Source of the DNA: a virus
Direction: 5' to 3' (one strand)
Virus record (IMG/VR): IMGVR_UViG_3300044858_005176
Coordinates: 1-64,000 of that record
DNA length: 64,000 nucleotides
Shown: positions 47,509-56,042 of the stretch, piece after piece
How the letters are laid out: every line of letters starts with the position of its first letter
How positions within the stretch are numbered: the stretch's first letter is position 1
The notes under the pieces: model-generated
What the model saw: only the letters and a program-made list of their open reading frames with translations
The model's database searches: none
What the model was told of the DNA's origin: nothing
Translations under genes and position numbers: made by a program

Positions 47509-50337
47509 ATGGCAACCACAAGCCTCAATGGTGGGTCGATTTTCACCGCGCTGATTCCCCTCTATGTCACCGCGCCGGTTGCTGGTACCTTTAAGATTGG
47601 TAGGCTGAATGTCGATGATGTCTTTCAGGTTTCTGTTAATGGGGGTGCATGGGACAACTACATTGTGGAAACAAAGCTGTATTTTTCCGCAGGGGAAACA
47701 AAGCGCATTGCCCTGTGGTATCAAAATACCGCCTGGAGCGGATCGTATCTTGACCTTCAATTCTCGGGAGAGAGTGCCGCGAGTGTTTCGCCCTGGATTT
47801 ATGGATCCCAAGACACTTCTTCCTTTATTTCCATCAAATGCCTTCCCTCGAGTGAGCTTCTGACTCTTGCAGGCAGGCTTCCGAACGATCTGCCATCGGT
47901 CCCGAACACGACCACAATAGGCGGGTTCTCCGGACTGATTTACTATACCAGGCAAAATAATGGGAATGGCACCACCGGCGCTCCTCCTAATCTGGCTCCA
48001 GTTGGGGTTGGCCAGAACTCGGCCTTGCCTGCGGATCCGTCGGGATATTTCACCTCAAGTGCGATCAATTTCTGGACCGATCTGCGCCCGTTTTCTCGTC
48101 CTTCTGGGACAGTCGAATGGCCGGCGATTACGAGGGTTGCAAAGATTTCTCAGACTATCACTCTGGCATCGATCTCATCGAAAGCCCCTAACGCGGTTCC
48201 ATTCACGGTCACGGCTACGGCAAGTAGTGGGCTGCCTGTCACGCTCTCGGTGCAGAGTGGTTCCGATGTTGCCACGATCTCTGGCAATACGATCACCCTG
48301 ACGGGCCAGACCGGTACTGTTACCATCGCCGCCAATCAGTCAGGGGATGCCAGCTACACTGCCGCTACTCAAGTCACCAGGAGCTTCACTGTCGCCAAGC
48401 TTCCGCAGACCATCACTCTGGCATCAATCTCATCGAAAGCCCCTAACGCGGTTCCATTCACGGTGGCTGGCTTGGCAAGCAGTGGCCTGCCGGTCACGCT
48501 CTCGGTGAAGAGTGGCCCTGCCACGATCTCTGGCAATACGATCACGCTGACAGGTCAGACCGGAACTGTGGTTATTGCCGCCAATCAGCCAGGGGATGAC
48601 AACTACACTGCCGCAATAGAAGTCACAAGGAGCTTCACTGTCACGAAACTCTCGCAGACCATCACTCTGGCATCAATCTCATCGAAAGCCCCTAACGCGG
48701 TTCCATTCACGGTGGCTGGCTTGGCAAGCAGTGGCCTGCCGGTCACGCTCTCGGTGGAGAGTGGTTCCGATGTCGCCACGATCTCTGGCAATACCATCAC
48801 ACTGACAGGTCAGACCGGCCAAGTTACCATCGCCGCTAATCAGTCAGGAGACGCCAACTACACTGCCGCAACAGAAGTCACGACGAGCTTTGCTGTTGCG
48901 AAGCTCTCGCAGAGCATCACTCTGGCATCGATCTCCTCCAAAGCTCCTTGGGAGGCACCATTCGCGGTCACGGCTACCTCAAGCAGTGGGCTGCCCGTCG
49001 CTCTCTCGGTGAAAAGTGGTGACGCCGTTGCCGCAATCTCTGGGAATACCATCACGCTGACCGGCAAGACTGGCACGGTGACCATTGCTGCCAATCAGTC
49101 AGGGGGGATCAATCACGATGCCGCTCCGGAGGTTACGAGATCCTTCTCCGTTGAGTTTCCCGTCGTGGCTACTGTGCGACTGAGGAAAAATCAGTTCTCG
49201 ATAACCGATCCCTACAACGATGTCACCCTTGCTGGCGGAAATTATCGCTTCGCACGATGGAAAAAAGAGGGAACCATCCCACCCGGATTAAACTGGGAGG
49301 GAAACAATGAGGGGTTGAGATTTTGGGGCACGCCAGCGGTCGCGGGGACATTCACGGCCACTTTTGAGGGGCCGTACTTGCCGAACTTCTTTTCAAGCGC
49401 CACCGTAGGCTCTAGCGGAGGCAACACCGTCTGCGGCATCAATGGAACTAAAAATGGAGGCATTTTAGTTACTGCATTCTCAATCCGTTTTGTCGTTACG
49501 GAAGTCATCGAACAAAACCCCGTAATCGATGGCGTCCAGTTCTTTGGGCCAAGGACTTATGGAGAGGCCCTTAGCGGAGTCCTCCAGGGAAAGCTTGCTC
49601 GAAGGAGCGAATGGGGTTCTGACAAGAGATGCATTGGTTCAAGGCCATTCACCGAAAATATCTCTGACTCCTCCTCGGCGAGAAATCTGACCACTCCTGC
49701 TACGGATAATTTCCTGATCTGGAATTATACGGCACCTGCCTCCAGGACTGCTCAGGATGGCGCATCTGTCTATGTTCTGAGAAACGACCAGCTTGAAGAA
49801 GACGATATTACTGGGGCTGATTGGGTAGTCTCGGATTCCTCGGGCATGACATTCCCTGGTGAATCAACTCTGGATACGCTGAATGCGCGCCGTCAGATCA
49901 TTCTTCCAGAAACCCCCACGGATTACGCAACTTTTAACGGGGATCCTTTTGATGGGGAAAAGTGGAGAATAATAATGGACGCCGAGATCCCTCTTTCGGC
50001 GAACTCGAGATCCTTCGGTGACTTCTTTCTGCATGAGGATTTCAAGGGGGTGATTAAAATCAACTTCTGGACTTCGATCGACGGCCGCATCTCTAACTAC
50101 CCATGGGCCTCCTTCGGGCTGAAGATGTTTTTCGGGATCATGGAGAACGGGATCGCTCAATATCGAAATCCCGATCCTGGCATGACGCTCGGTTATGATG
50201 TGGCTTCCACGAGCGCGGAGGTATTCAACTCAAGTCTGGTAACTGAAGGTAAACGTGGCGTCTTCAACCTGACATGCGCCGCGCTTCCTCCCAATTCCTC
50301 GGCCAAGGCTCACTTGAAAATCATCGCATTAAAATGA
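47509..50337 (+). CDS. Ig-repeat tail fibre/adhesin, 942 aa
   Basis: Residues about 214-550 are four tandem Ig-like repeats of 83-85 residues (QTITLASISSKAPNAVPFTV, SSGLPVTLSV, ATISGNTITLTGQTG, ITVAANQ-like and SGDANYTAA). A second folded part follows, with a putative-Ig-like RFARWKKEGTIPPGLNWEG. The N-terminal 200 residues probably anchor it to the tail. It likely binds surface glycans. Confidence 0.72.
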   Translation: MATTSLNGGSIFTALIPLYVTAPVAGTFKIGRLNVDDVFQVSVNGGAWDNYIVETKLYFSAGETKRIALWYQNTAWSGSYLDLQFSGESAASVSPWIYGSQDTSSFISIKCLPSSELLTLAGRLPNDLPSVPNTTTIGGFSGLIYYTRQNNGNGTTGAPPNLAPVGVGQNSALPADPSGYFTSSAINFWTDLRPFSRPSGTVEWPAITRVAKISQTITLASISSKAPNAVPFTVTATASSGLPVTLSVQSGSDVATISGNTITLTGQTGTVTIAANQSGDASYTAATQVTRSFTVAKLPQTITLASISSKAPNAVPFTVAGLASSGLPVTLSVKSGPATISGNTITLTGQTGTVVIAANQPGDDNYTAAIEVTRSFTVTKLSQTITLASISSKAPNAVPFTVAGLASSGLPVTLSVESGSDVATISGNTITLTGQTGQVTIAANQSGDANYTAATEVTTSFAVAKLSQSITLASISSKAPWEAPFAVTATSSSGLPVALSVKSGDAVAAISGNTITLTGKTGTVTIAANQSGGINHDAAPEVTRSFSVEFPVVATVRLRKNQFSITDPYNDVTLAGGNYRFARWKKEGTIPPGLNWEGNNEGLRFWGTPAVAGTFTATFEGPYLPNFFSSATVGSSGGNTVCGINGTKNGGILVTAFSIRFVVTEVIEQNPVIDGVQFFGPRTYGEALSGVLQGKLARRSEWGSDKRCIGSRPFTENISDSSSARNLTTPATDNFLIWNYTAPASRTAQDGASVYVLRNDQLEEDDITGADWVVSDSSGMTFPGESTLDTLNARRQIILPETPTDYATFNGDPFDGEKWRIIMDAEIPLSANSRSFGDFFLHEDFKGVIKINFWTSIDGRISNYPWASFGLKMFFGIMENGIAQYRNPDPGMTLGYDVASTSAEVFNSSLVTEGKRGVFNLTCAALPPNSSAKAHLKIIALK
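48148..49158 (+). repeat. Four tandem Ig-coding repeats (249-255 bp)
   Basis: Units start at 48148, 48403, 48652 and 48907. Units 2 and 3 are nearly identical at DNA level over their first 95 bases, which points to recent duplication or gene conversion. Unit 4 is the most diverged. Confidence 0.85.
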
Positions 50338-51296
50338 CACCCTGCTGCACAGACATACTAAAGGAGGTTCCATGCCCTCAGCCAGGAGAGGGGCCTATCT
50401 GGTTTCAGTGCGCCTACGGGTCATGTCATGCCGGGGTGGGTCACGTTGTTCTAAGGGCTAATGATGGAACGGTCCTTTATGACGGGGATCCGACCGGAGG
50501 AAACTCCAAAAAGATATATATTCAATTCAACGCCGCTACACTTAACTCGCTCGGCGGATCTATGGAGGTCACCTATAAGCCTGGGGATAAAGCGTGGCTG
50601 AGTCATTTATGCAGCAGAGCTACATTTAATTGGGGCTACTATGGTAGTGATACAGTCGTGGGAACGGCTTATTTGGATAATCACGGAGGTCCAAACGACA
50701 AGGGTGGCAATGGATGGGAAAGACTCAATACGTTTTCTATTCCTGCCGGGTCGGTGTCGGTTCTGTCCGTTGCATCGACTTCCTCCCAAAGAACCGTCTG
50801 CTATGAGGTCATTCCATCTTGCGGCCCTTGCGCCAATCAGCAACCGACCGGAATATGGACTCCTGCCGCCTCAAGTCAATGCGGTACATTCACTCAATTC
50901 GATTACGGCACAGATCCCTTGTGCCCCCCGTTCTCAAGGGTGGTAACTGGCCCACCTTGCTTTTCGGTTTACAAGGTTGGTGGATTAGGGAGCAATCCAG
51001 GATACGGATCTACCTGCAGTGGCTGTGGCCCTGTATTTGTCGGTAATATCACAGCCGCTACTGGAGCAGGCTCTACGGTTACTGTGGAGTGCGGCCCAGT
51101 CAATAAACTAAACAGCGTCGAGGCAGTTGGCGTGAATCCTTCCGGAGTTGTCGTCTGCTACAAAAACGTCCGGTCTACTGAATGGGCGGGGACGGGTAGA
51201 TCAATCACCGTCAGCTACGATGATTGCATAAATCAAGTGTTTAGTGCGGCAACAAGCGAATGGTGCGGATACAATTACCCATTTCCTGCGGTCTAA
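50334..51296 (+). CDS. Cysteine-rich tail protein, 320 aa
   Basis: The start MTPCCTDILKEVPCPQPG overlaps the previous stop by ATGA. More than fifteen cysteines, many in close pairs (CCTD, SCGPCANQ, TCSGCGP), imply disulfides or metal binding, rare in phage virions. The C-terminus is beta-rich (TVECGPVNKLNSVEAVGVNP). Its position among adhesins suggests a stabilised extracellular domain. Confidence 0.58.
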   Translation: MTPCCTDILKEVPCPQPGEGPIWFQCAYGSCHAGVGHVVLRANDGTVLYDGDPTGGNSKKIYIQFNAATLNSLGGSMEVTYKPGDKAWLSHLCSRATFNWGYYGSDTVVGTAYLDNHGGPNDKGGNGWERLNTFSIPAGSVSVLSVASTSSQRTVCYEVIPSCGPCANQQPTGIWTPAASSQCGTFTQFDYGTDPLCPPFSRVVTGPPCFSVYKVGGLGSNPGYGSTCSGCGPVFVGNITAATGAGSTVTVECGPVNKLNSVEAVGVNPSGVVVCYKNVRSTEWAGTGRSITVSYDDCINQVFSAATSEWCGYNYPFPAV

Positions 51297-51811
51297 TGAC
51301 AACTATTAGGCTCAATATCGAGCGGGTGACCGAATCCAAGTTGGTCATTTATGATGAGGCAAGGAATATCTTGTTTACCTCGAATATCACCGCCAATGAA
51401 ATCGAGGCCGATCTCCCTCTCGGTGCCGCTGCGTGGTTCAATATATGGGCATTCTCCAACGGCAAATGGTCGATAGAATTTGGAGGGGTTCCCAAAGTCA
51501 TCAATGCTGGGCTTGAAATAAATCCGCAAGTCGCTGAACACGATTTGTCGGTTTCTAATGGGGTAGGCACCGAGCTGAAGGGCCTCTTAAATCGTATCGG
51601 GATCACCTCTTCCCCTACATGCTCGTGCAATCGCCGCGCCGTCGAAATGGATTCACGAGGGATTGAATGGTGCGAGCAAAACATCCCAACCATCGTCGCT
51701 TGGCTAAGGGAAGAAGCGGGTAAAAGAGGCCTTCCTTTCGTGGACCTGGCAGGAACAACCATCGTCAAACTGGCGATACGAAGGGCCAAGAAGAAGGCTG
51801 ATGCCAGTTGA
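51296..51811 (+). CDS. Protein with C-terminal CxC-C helical domain, 171 aa
   Basis: An N-terminal beta half (IRLNIERVTESKLVIYDEAR) is followed by a C-terminal helical module (CSCNRRAVEMDSRGIEWCEQ, WLREEAGKRGLPFVDLAG). The TCSCN...RGIEWC pattern is a recurring small zinc-binding-like domain that I have seen in phage and Planctomycetes proteins without a function. TAATG overlap fixes the start. Confidence 0.55.
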   Translation: MTTIRLNIERVTESKLVIYDEARNILFTSNITANEIEADLPLGAAAWFNIWAFSNGKWSIEFGGVPKVINAGLEINPQVAEHDLSVSNGVGTELKGLLNRIGITSSPTCSCNRRAVEMDSRGIEWCEQNIPTIVAWLREEAGKRGLPFVDLAGTTIVKLAIRRAKKKADAS

Positions 51812-51812
51812 C
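51807..51812 (+). promoter_or_regulatory. GTTGAC box
   Basis: Contains the TGA stop of the previous gene. It lies 16 bases before the ATG at 51829. Confidence 0.45.
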
Positions 51813-51828
51813 GTTTTTGTCAGTGGGC

Positions 51829-52212
51829 ATGCAGTTAGCTATCTCAACTAAAACTCTTGCTTGGGTGGGATCATCACAACTTTCCCTGCGTCGGGGTGAT
51901 CTGCTTCCGATTGAGGTGGTTTTTTTGGAAGGTGATAAAGCGATCGAACTTCCTTATGAGGCAACGGGCAGGCTGGCGCTGAAGTCCACTCCTAGCGGAT
52001 CTTTCCTTGCGCAGGCCAATTCGTGGACCAAAATCGGGATTGGTGATCAAGCGGCCTATGTCTTCGACCTGAATCTCAATACAGAAGCAATGGCCGCCGC
52101 CATCGGATCTAGTGCCTCCATCAGCTTGCTCATGGAGCTGGAATGGGTTGTCGGGTTGTATCGTTACTCCTCTCCTGCTCTCGCCGTCACGATTGAACAA
52201 TCGCTGATCTAG
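51829..52212 (+). CDS. Hypothetical tail-region protein, 127 aa
   Basis: Beta-rich: SSQLSLRRGDLLPIEVVFLE, SASISLLMELEWVVG. This is the layout of small baseplate-upper-protein-like immunoglobulin folds. The ATG is preferred over an in-frame TTG at 51808 that overlaps the upstream stop. Confidence 0.5.
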   Translation: MQLAISTKTLAWVGSSQLSLRRGDLLPIEVVFLEGDKAIELPYEATGRLALKSTPSGSFLAQANSWTKIGIGDQAAYVFDLNLNTEAMAAAIGSSASISLLMELEWVVGLYRYSSPALAVTIEQSLI

Positions 52213-52220
52213 TTTTGGGG

Positions 52221-52226
52221 GTTGAC
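52221..52226 (+). promoter_or_regulatory. GTTGAC box
   Basis: Lies 16 bases before the ATG at 52243 and 8 bases after the previous stop. Confidence 0.45.
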
Positions 52227-52242
52227 AGGGGGTGGTTCTGGT

Positions 52243-52641
52243 ATGAACCCGGACACAACTTCCATCGCTGGATATTCCAAAACCGTCGGCGCAGATGCCG
52301 AGGTCTTTCTCGACGCTCAACAGAGGCCGGTAGCCGTTTCCGAGGAACATCCTCTGCCGGTAAAAATCGTTGCGGGATTGGAGCTTGAGTTTAAGAACGA
52401 CCTGGGAAACCCGCTTCCGGTCACTGGTCCCCTCACCGATGCCCAACTGCGCGCTACACCCCTGCCAGTTTCGACTAGCTTCACGATCCCGCCGCACAAT
52501 GACGTTGAGATCGCATACAGCCTCACGGCATTTCCGTCTAAGCCCACCTACATGACGTTCCGGCTGAATGGCACGGCGGTATTCTGGCTCATGTTTACCT
52601 ACGACGCCGCTGGGAACCTGACTCGTATCCAGCCCGATTAA
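52243..52641 (+). CDS. Hypothetical tail-region protein, 132 aa
   Basis: Starts MNPDTTSIAGYSKTVGADAE, then VSEEHPLPVKIVAGLELEF and a beta-rich C-terminal domain (IPPHNDVEIAYSLTAFPSKP). Phage proteins with the HPLPV-type stretch often carry sugar-binding or decoration domains. Exact role unknown. Confidence 0.5.
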   Translation: MNPDTTSIAGYSKTVGADAEVFLDAQQRPVAVSEEHPLPVKIVAGLELEFKNDLGNPLPVTGPLTDAQLRATPLPVSTSFTIPPHNDVEIAYSLTAFPSKPTYMTFRLNGTAVFWLMFTYDAAGNLTRIQPD

Positions 52642-52654
52642 ACAGCCGTAGAAT

Positions 52655-54451
52655 ATGGCTAATCTTTACTACAACGCCGCAGTTGATACGGCATGGGACA
52701 CGCTAGGTAACTGGTGGAATGATGCCTCGTTTACCACTCCTGCGGCGGCTCTTCCTGCTACTGGGGATACTGTGTATATAACAGCCCCGATGACTGGCGG
52801 CCCATCTACGTCAGTAACGCTTGATCACATCTACGTTAATACTGGTTATGTAGACTTTACTGGAGCAATAGGAGATGCCACGTTTAATGTCGGCTACAAC
52901 GTCGGCCCAGTCACAGGCAACGCCACGTTCAACGACAATAGCTACAGCGCCAACATAGTAACAGGAGATGCCGAGTTCAACGACTCTAGCCACAACGGTA
53001 GCACAGTCACAGGCAACGCCACGTTCAACGACAATAGCTTCAGCTACGGCACAGTCACAGGCAACGCCACGTTCAACGACAATAGCTACAACGCCGGCAC
53101 AGTCAATGGAAATGCCACATATAACGGCGGGTTCACTGGCTGGGTTTGGGGATTTAACACTTACTTTATTGGTGGGTTAAGTACGCAAGGATACCTCAAC
53201 TCCGAAGGCATTGGCGTTTTTAATGGCTTGTTCTACTTTAACGGGAAAACCCTACCGACCGATGGAATACTAAGGGTTAGAACTACTGGTGATGACAACA
53301 CCGGCAATGGCTCTACCCAATTCCCGTTTGCTTCAGCTAATAGCGCATTTTCGGCAGCGTATGCTTCCAATTACGGCCCGCAAGTGCCTTGGACTATAGA
53401 TCTGGGTGAGGGTAACTTCGGTGACGTTAATGTAACTAATAATTTGGGGTACGGTGATCTCTTAATCTCCGTGGTGGGTATTCCTAATGGTTCGGTGCTG
53501 GGTGGTATTAGTCTTCCTCAGAGGTTCACAAACCTAACCCTAACAGATGTCCAAGCGGGTGGCATCGCTAGTACCCCGAATTTCTTTGCCTACCTAACTC
53601 TTGTACGTTCGGATGTAGGCAATATCTACCTTGACGGGGGATGGAGTGGCGGTAGTAGCGTAACGCTTGCTGACTCATCGGCTGGAAATATATATGTCAG
53701 CAGTACATATAGTACCGACTCTATCACTCTTACAAACTCCACCGCTGCTAATCTTGAGGTTAGAAGTAACTACGGATTGTCTAGCGGGGTAACTCTTACA
53801 AACTCCTCGGCATGGAATATCATCTACTATGCTTATCAAGGAAACAATGGCGTAACTCTCTACAATTCCACAGCAGGTGACATTGCTATTTCGGCCTACG
53901 ATTACGTATCTGGTTCTGTTTACTTACAGGGAACTTCCTCGGCGGGTACTATTACCGGCGATAACTTGCTTTGGATTAATGGCAGTCTCATGACTGGTTG
54001 GGGGCCGGATCTCGCGTGGTGGATTGGGTGGCCAGTCTACCTCATCAACGGGGTTCAACATAGCGGACTCAATCAGGATGGAAATGGCGTGGGCTCTGAT
54101 GGTTACAAGTACATCAACGCAACTCGGGTGGTTTACGCATATAGTCTTCCTGCCGCAAACCAAGTACTCTCTGGAGTCGCCTATGGAGAGGGACTAACGG
54201 GAACACATACTGAAGCAACTATCCCCAATGCTCCGCAGGCGTGGGGCAATTACACTTACTACGCTCAAGGTGATGTCGTCAGCGAAGGTGGATTCCTTTG
54301 GCTACTAGCTAATACGGGCGGTTGGACAGTCGGTGGTCGCCCTAGCCTCGGATACGGGTGGCAGAAACTTTCAACAGGTGGCGGCGCATCCGCTCCGCAA
54401 CCCATCAATCTCGCCCAACTCGTCGGGCTTCCCCCATTCATTCAACTCTAA
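52655..54451 (+). CDS. Beta-solenoid tail adhesin with C-terminal carbohydrate-binding motif
   Basis: The protein has 598 residues. Residues 70-155 are 15-16-residue repeats (GNATFNDNSYNAGTVT) and 230-450 are irregular strand repeats (AGNIYVSS, AGDIAIS), both typical of parallel beta-helices. Residues about 528-575 (AWGNYTYYAQGDVVSEGG, WQKLS) match the CBM5/12 chitin-type binding pattern. It is a likely receptor-binding fibre or spike. No hydrolase residues are recognisable. Confidence 0.66.
   Translation: MANLYYNAAVDTAWDTLGNWWNDASFTTPAAALPATGDTVYITAPMTGGPSTSVTLDHIYVNTGYVDFTGAIGDATFNVGYNVGPVTGNATFNDNSYSANIVTGDAEFNDSSHNGSTVTGNATFNDNSFSYGTVTGNATFNDNSYNAGTVNGNATYNGGFTGWVWGFNTYFIGGLSTQGYLNSEGIGVFNGLFYFNGKTLPTDGILRVRTTGDDNTGNGSTQFPFASANSAFSAAYASNYGPQVPWTIDLGEGNFGDVNVTNNLGYGDLLISVVGIPNGSVLGGISLPQRFTNLTLTDVQAGGIASTPNFFAYLTLVRSDVGNIYLDGGWSGGSSVTLADSSAGNIYVSSTYSTDSITLTNSTAANLEVRSNYGLSSGVTLTNSSAWNIIYYAYQGNNGVTLYNSTAGDIAISAYDYVSGSVYLQGTSSAGTITGDNLLWINGSLMTGWGPDLAWWIGWPVYLINGVQHSGLNQDGNGVGSDGYKYINATRVVYAYSLPAANQVLSGVAYGEGLTGTHTEATIPNAPQAWGNYTYYAQGDVVSEGGFLWLLANTGGWTVGGRPSLGYGWQKLSTGGGASAPQPINLAQLVGLPPFIQL
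52908..53108 (+). repeat. 48-bp in-frame tandem repeats
   Basis: The core ACAGGCAACGCCACGTTCAA recurs at 48-72-base steps. The copies near 52914, 53010 and 53058 are almost identical. They encode the GNATFNDNS repeats. Confidence 0.75.
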
Positions 54452-54476
54452 CCTCTAACCCCATTAACCCCAAGCC

Positions 54477-54896
54477 ATGAACCTCATCGCCCCTATTACA
54501 ATCACCATCGCGGATCGTCCCGCGATGCCCAATCACCCTGCACCTGAACCCCGCGAGGTCACGATCAACTCGCTCACCCTGCGTCAGGCGATCGACGACC
54601 CGATTGCCAAGAAGGTCACAGTTCTCTTCTACGAGACCCGTTTCCCCGTGACGATCTGGGAGGGTGAATCCTACGACGAGGCTGGCAACTGGACTCAGGA
54701 GCAACTGGAAGCCGCGATCTCTGCCGCCGTTGCCGCTGATGCCGTCAATGTCGTGACAGAGGGGATGGCTTTCCCAACTCAGCCCTCCGAGGCCGAACGC
54801 AAGGCCCAAGGCGAACGCATGAGGGCCGCATTCCCGAACGGCTTCCCCCGTCCCGCTTGGATTCCGGCTCCGCAAGCACCAGCACCCGCAAAGTAA
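54477..54896 (+). CDS. Hypothetical protein, 139 aa
   Basis: Beta-rich N-terminal half (ITITIADRPAMPNHPAPEPR; KKVTVLFYETRFPVTIW), an Ala-rich helix, and a Pro/Ala-rich tail. It lies between the last adhesin and the lysis cassette; possibly a fibre accessory. Confidence 0.52.
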   Translation: MNLIAPITITIADRPAMPNHPAPEPREVTINSLTLRQAIDDPIAKKVTVLFYETRFPVTIWEGESYDEAGNWTQEQLEAAISAAVAADAVNVVTEGMAFPTQPSEAERKAQGERMRAAFPNGFPRPAWIPAPQAPAPAK

Positions 54897-54907
54897 ATAC
54901 CCATGAG

Positions 54908-55189
54908 ATGAGCATCGATGAAGTCCGCAACCAGACCGGGGTAAAGATCACTGTCGCAGAGTTAATCGCGGGAGTGGCCCTGATCATCACTGCCTTCTCG
55001 GCGCTCAATGGCTGGATCGTTCTCCCTGAGCAAGTTCGCTCGCTTAAGGAGGCCGATACGGCTCAGAGCGCGCGCATCGCGGCCATCGAGTTGTCAGCGC
55101 AGCAGAGGGCCGAGGTCCTGGCTCGCATCGACGAGCGAACGCTGGAGATCAAGAAGGCGATAGACGCCCAAGCCGCAAAGCAAAAATGA
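54908..55189 (+). CDS. Holin-like protein with one membrane span, 93 aa
   Basis: Residues 10-35 form a hydrophobic segment (VAELIAGVALIITAFSALNG) followed by a coiled coil (RSLKEADTAQSARIAAIELS). It is the first gene of the lysis cassette, ATGA coupled to the spanin. The start at 54908 gives the short N-terminus typical of holin-like or anti-holin proteins. An alternative is a membrane-bound accessory. Confidence 0.58.
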   Translation: MSIDEVRNQTGVKITVAELIAGVALIITAFSALNGWIVLPEQVRSLKEADTAQSARIAAIELSAQQRAEVLARIDERTLEIKKAIDAQAAKQK

Positions 55190-55701
55190 GACTCTGCCTC
55201 ATCCTTCTCTGCGCGGTCGCCCTCTCTGGCTGCTCGGCCAGGCCTGAGCCTCGCTACACTGCACCTGCGCTTGCCTCGGTCTCGGTGCCTCTGCAGCGTG
55301 CTCACGATGCTGTCAAGGTGGCCCGTGATCGACTCGAGGCCGGGGATGTCCCAGCCGCCCGCGCCGCCATCGCCATCGCTGATGCCAAGGTGGAGGAATC
55401 CTCCCGTGCCCTGGAGGCCAAGGATGCCGAGGTAGGCCAGCTCGTCCAAGCCGTTGCGGATCGGGATGTGACCATCTCCGCGCAGCGGAAGGAGCTTCAC
55501 CAAGTCGCCAAGGAGCGCGACATCATCCCATACCTCTGCGCCATCGCCATGGCTCTCTGGCTTATGGGGCTCTCCGATGCCATTCCCGTCCTCAGTCAGT
55601 ATCGCATCTGGCTTAAGGGTGCCGCTTTTGTCATTGGGTTCGGTGCTGGCTACGGCGCGGGTCGCATCGTGGTACGCTCTATAGCGGGATTTCTGCCATG
55701 A
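55186..55701 (+). CDS. Unimolecular spanin candidate (lipoprotein with C-terminal membrane spans)
   Basis: The signal MRLCLILLCAVALSGC has an LSGC lipobox with C16, predicting outer-membrane lipidation. A periplasmic coiled coil follows (residues 40-108), then two hydrophobic segments (IIPYLCAIAMALWLMG and FVIGFGAGYGAG) that could insert in the inner membrane. This is the layout of u-spanins such as T1 gp11, which fuse the two membranes. It lies between holin-like genes and the endolysin. Two C-terminal spans instead of one is unusual. Confidence 0.65.
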   Translation: MRLCLILLCAVALSGCSARPEPRYTAPALASVSVPLQRAHDAVKVARDRLEAGDVPAARAAIAIADAKVEESSRALEAKDAEVGQLVQAVADRDVTISAQRKELHQVAKERDIIPYLCAIAMALWLMGLSDAIPVLSQYRIWLKGAAFVIGFGAGYGAGRIVVRSIAGFLP

Positions 55702-56042
55702 ACCTCCGATCTATCCTCCGATCCATCCACCAATGGGCGGATCTGCTGATCCTCCTCCCGATTACGCTTCTCCTGTTCGTATCCGGTAACAACTGGATCC
55801 GTCTCCTCGATCCTACTGCCTCTGTGGTGGAGTTAGGGACTCTCAGTATCTTGATTTTCAACCTGGTCTGTCTCTTTGCCATCTCCTCCTCGGCCTATTT
55901 CCTCTATTCGCTCTGGTTTAAGGACTACTTCACGGGTGAATGGTGGGCGAAACTGACTCGCTGGCAGGCCGTCAAGGCACACCTCATTCTATGGACTACT
56001 GTATTGCTGCTCTCTGCTTATGTGCTGCTGCGCAATCTCTAG
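55698..56042 (+). CDS. Three-span membrane protein, holin candidate, 114 aa
   Basis: Hydrophobic segments at about 13-32 (ADLLILLPITLLLFVSG), 46-74 (LGTLSILIFNLVCLFAISSS) and 93-112 (AHLILWTTVLLLSAYVLL) predict three spans, as in class I holins. ATGA overlap with the spanin. The endolysin start lies inside its 3' end, which supports a lysis role. Confidence 0.62.
   Translation: MNLRSILRSIHQWADLLILLPITLLLFVSGNNWIRLLDPTASVVELGTLSILIFNLVCLFAISSSAYFLYSLWFKDYFTGEWWAKLTRWQAVKAHLILWTTVLLLSAYVLLRNL

Noticed and set aside
52908-53108. 48-bp repeats as a CRISPR array
   Set aside because: They are in frame and encode a repeating beta-solenoid peptide; the intervals are coding and similar, not spacers.
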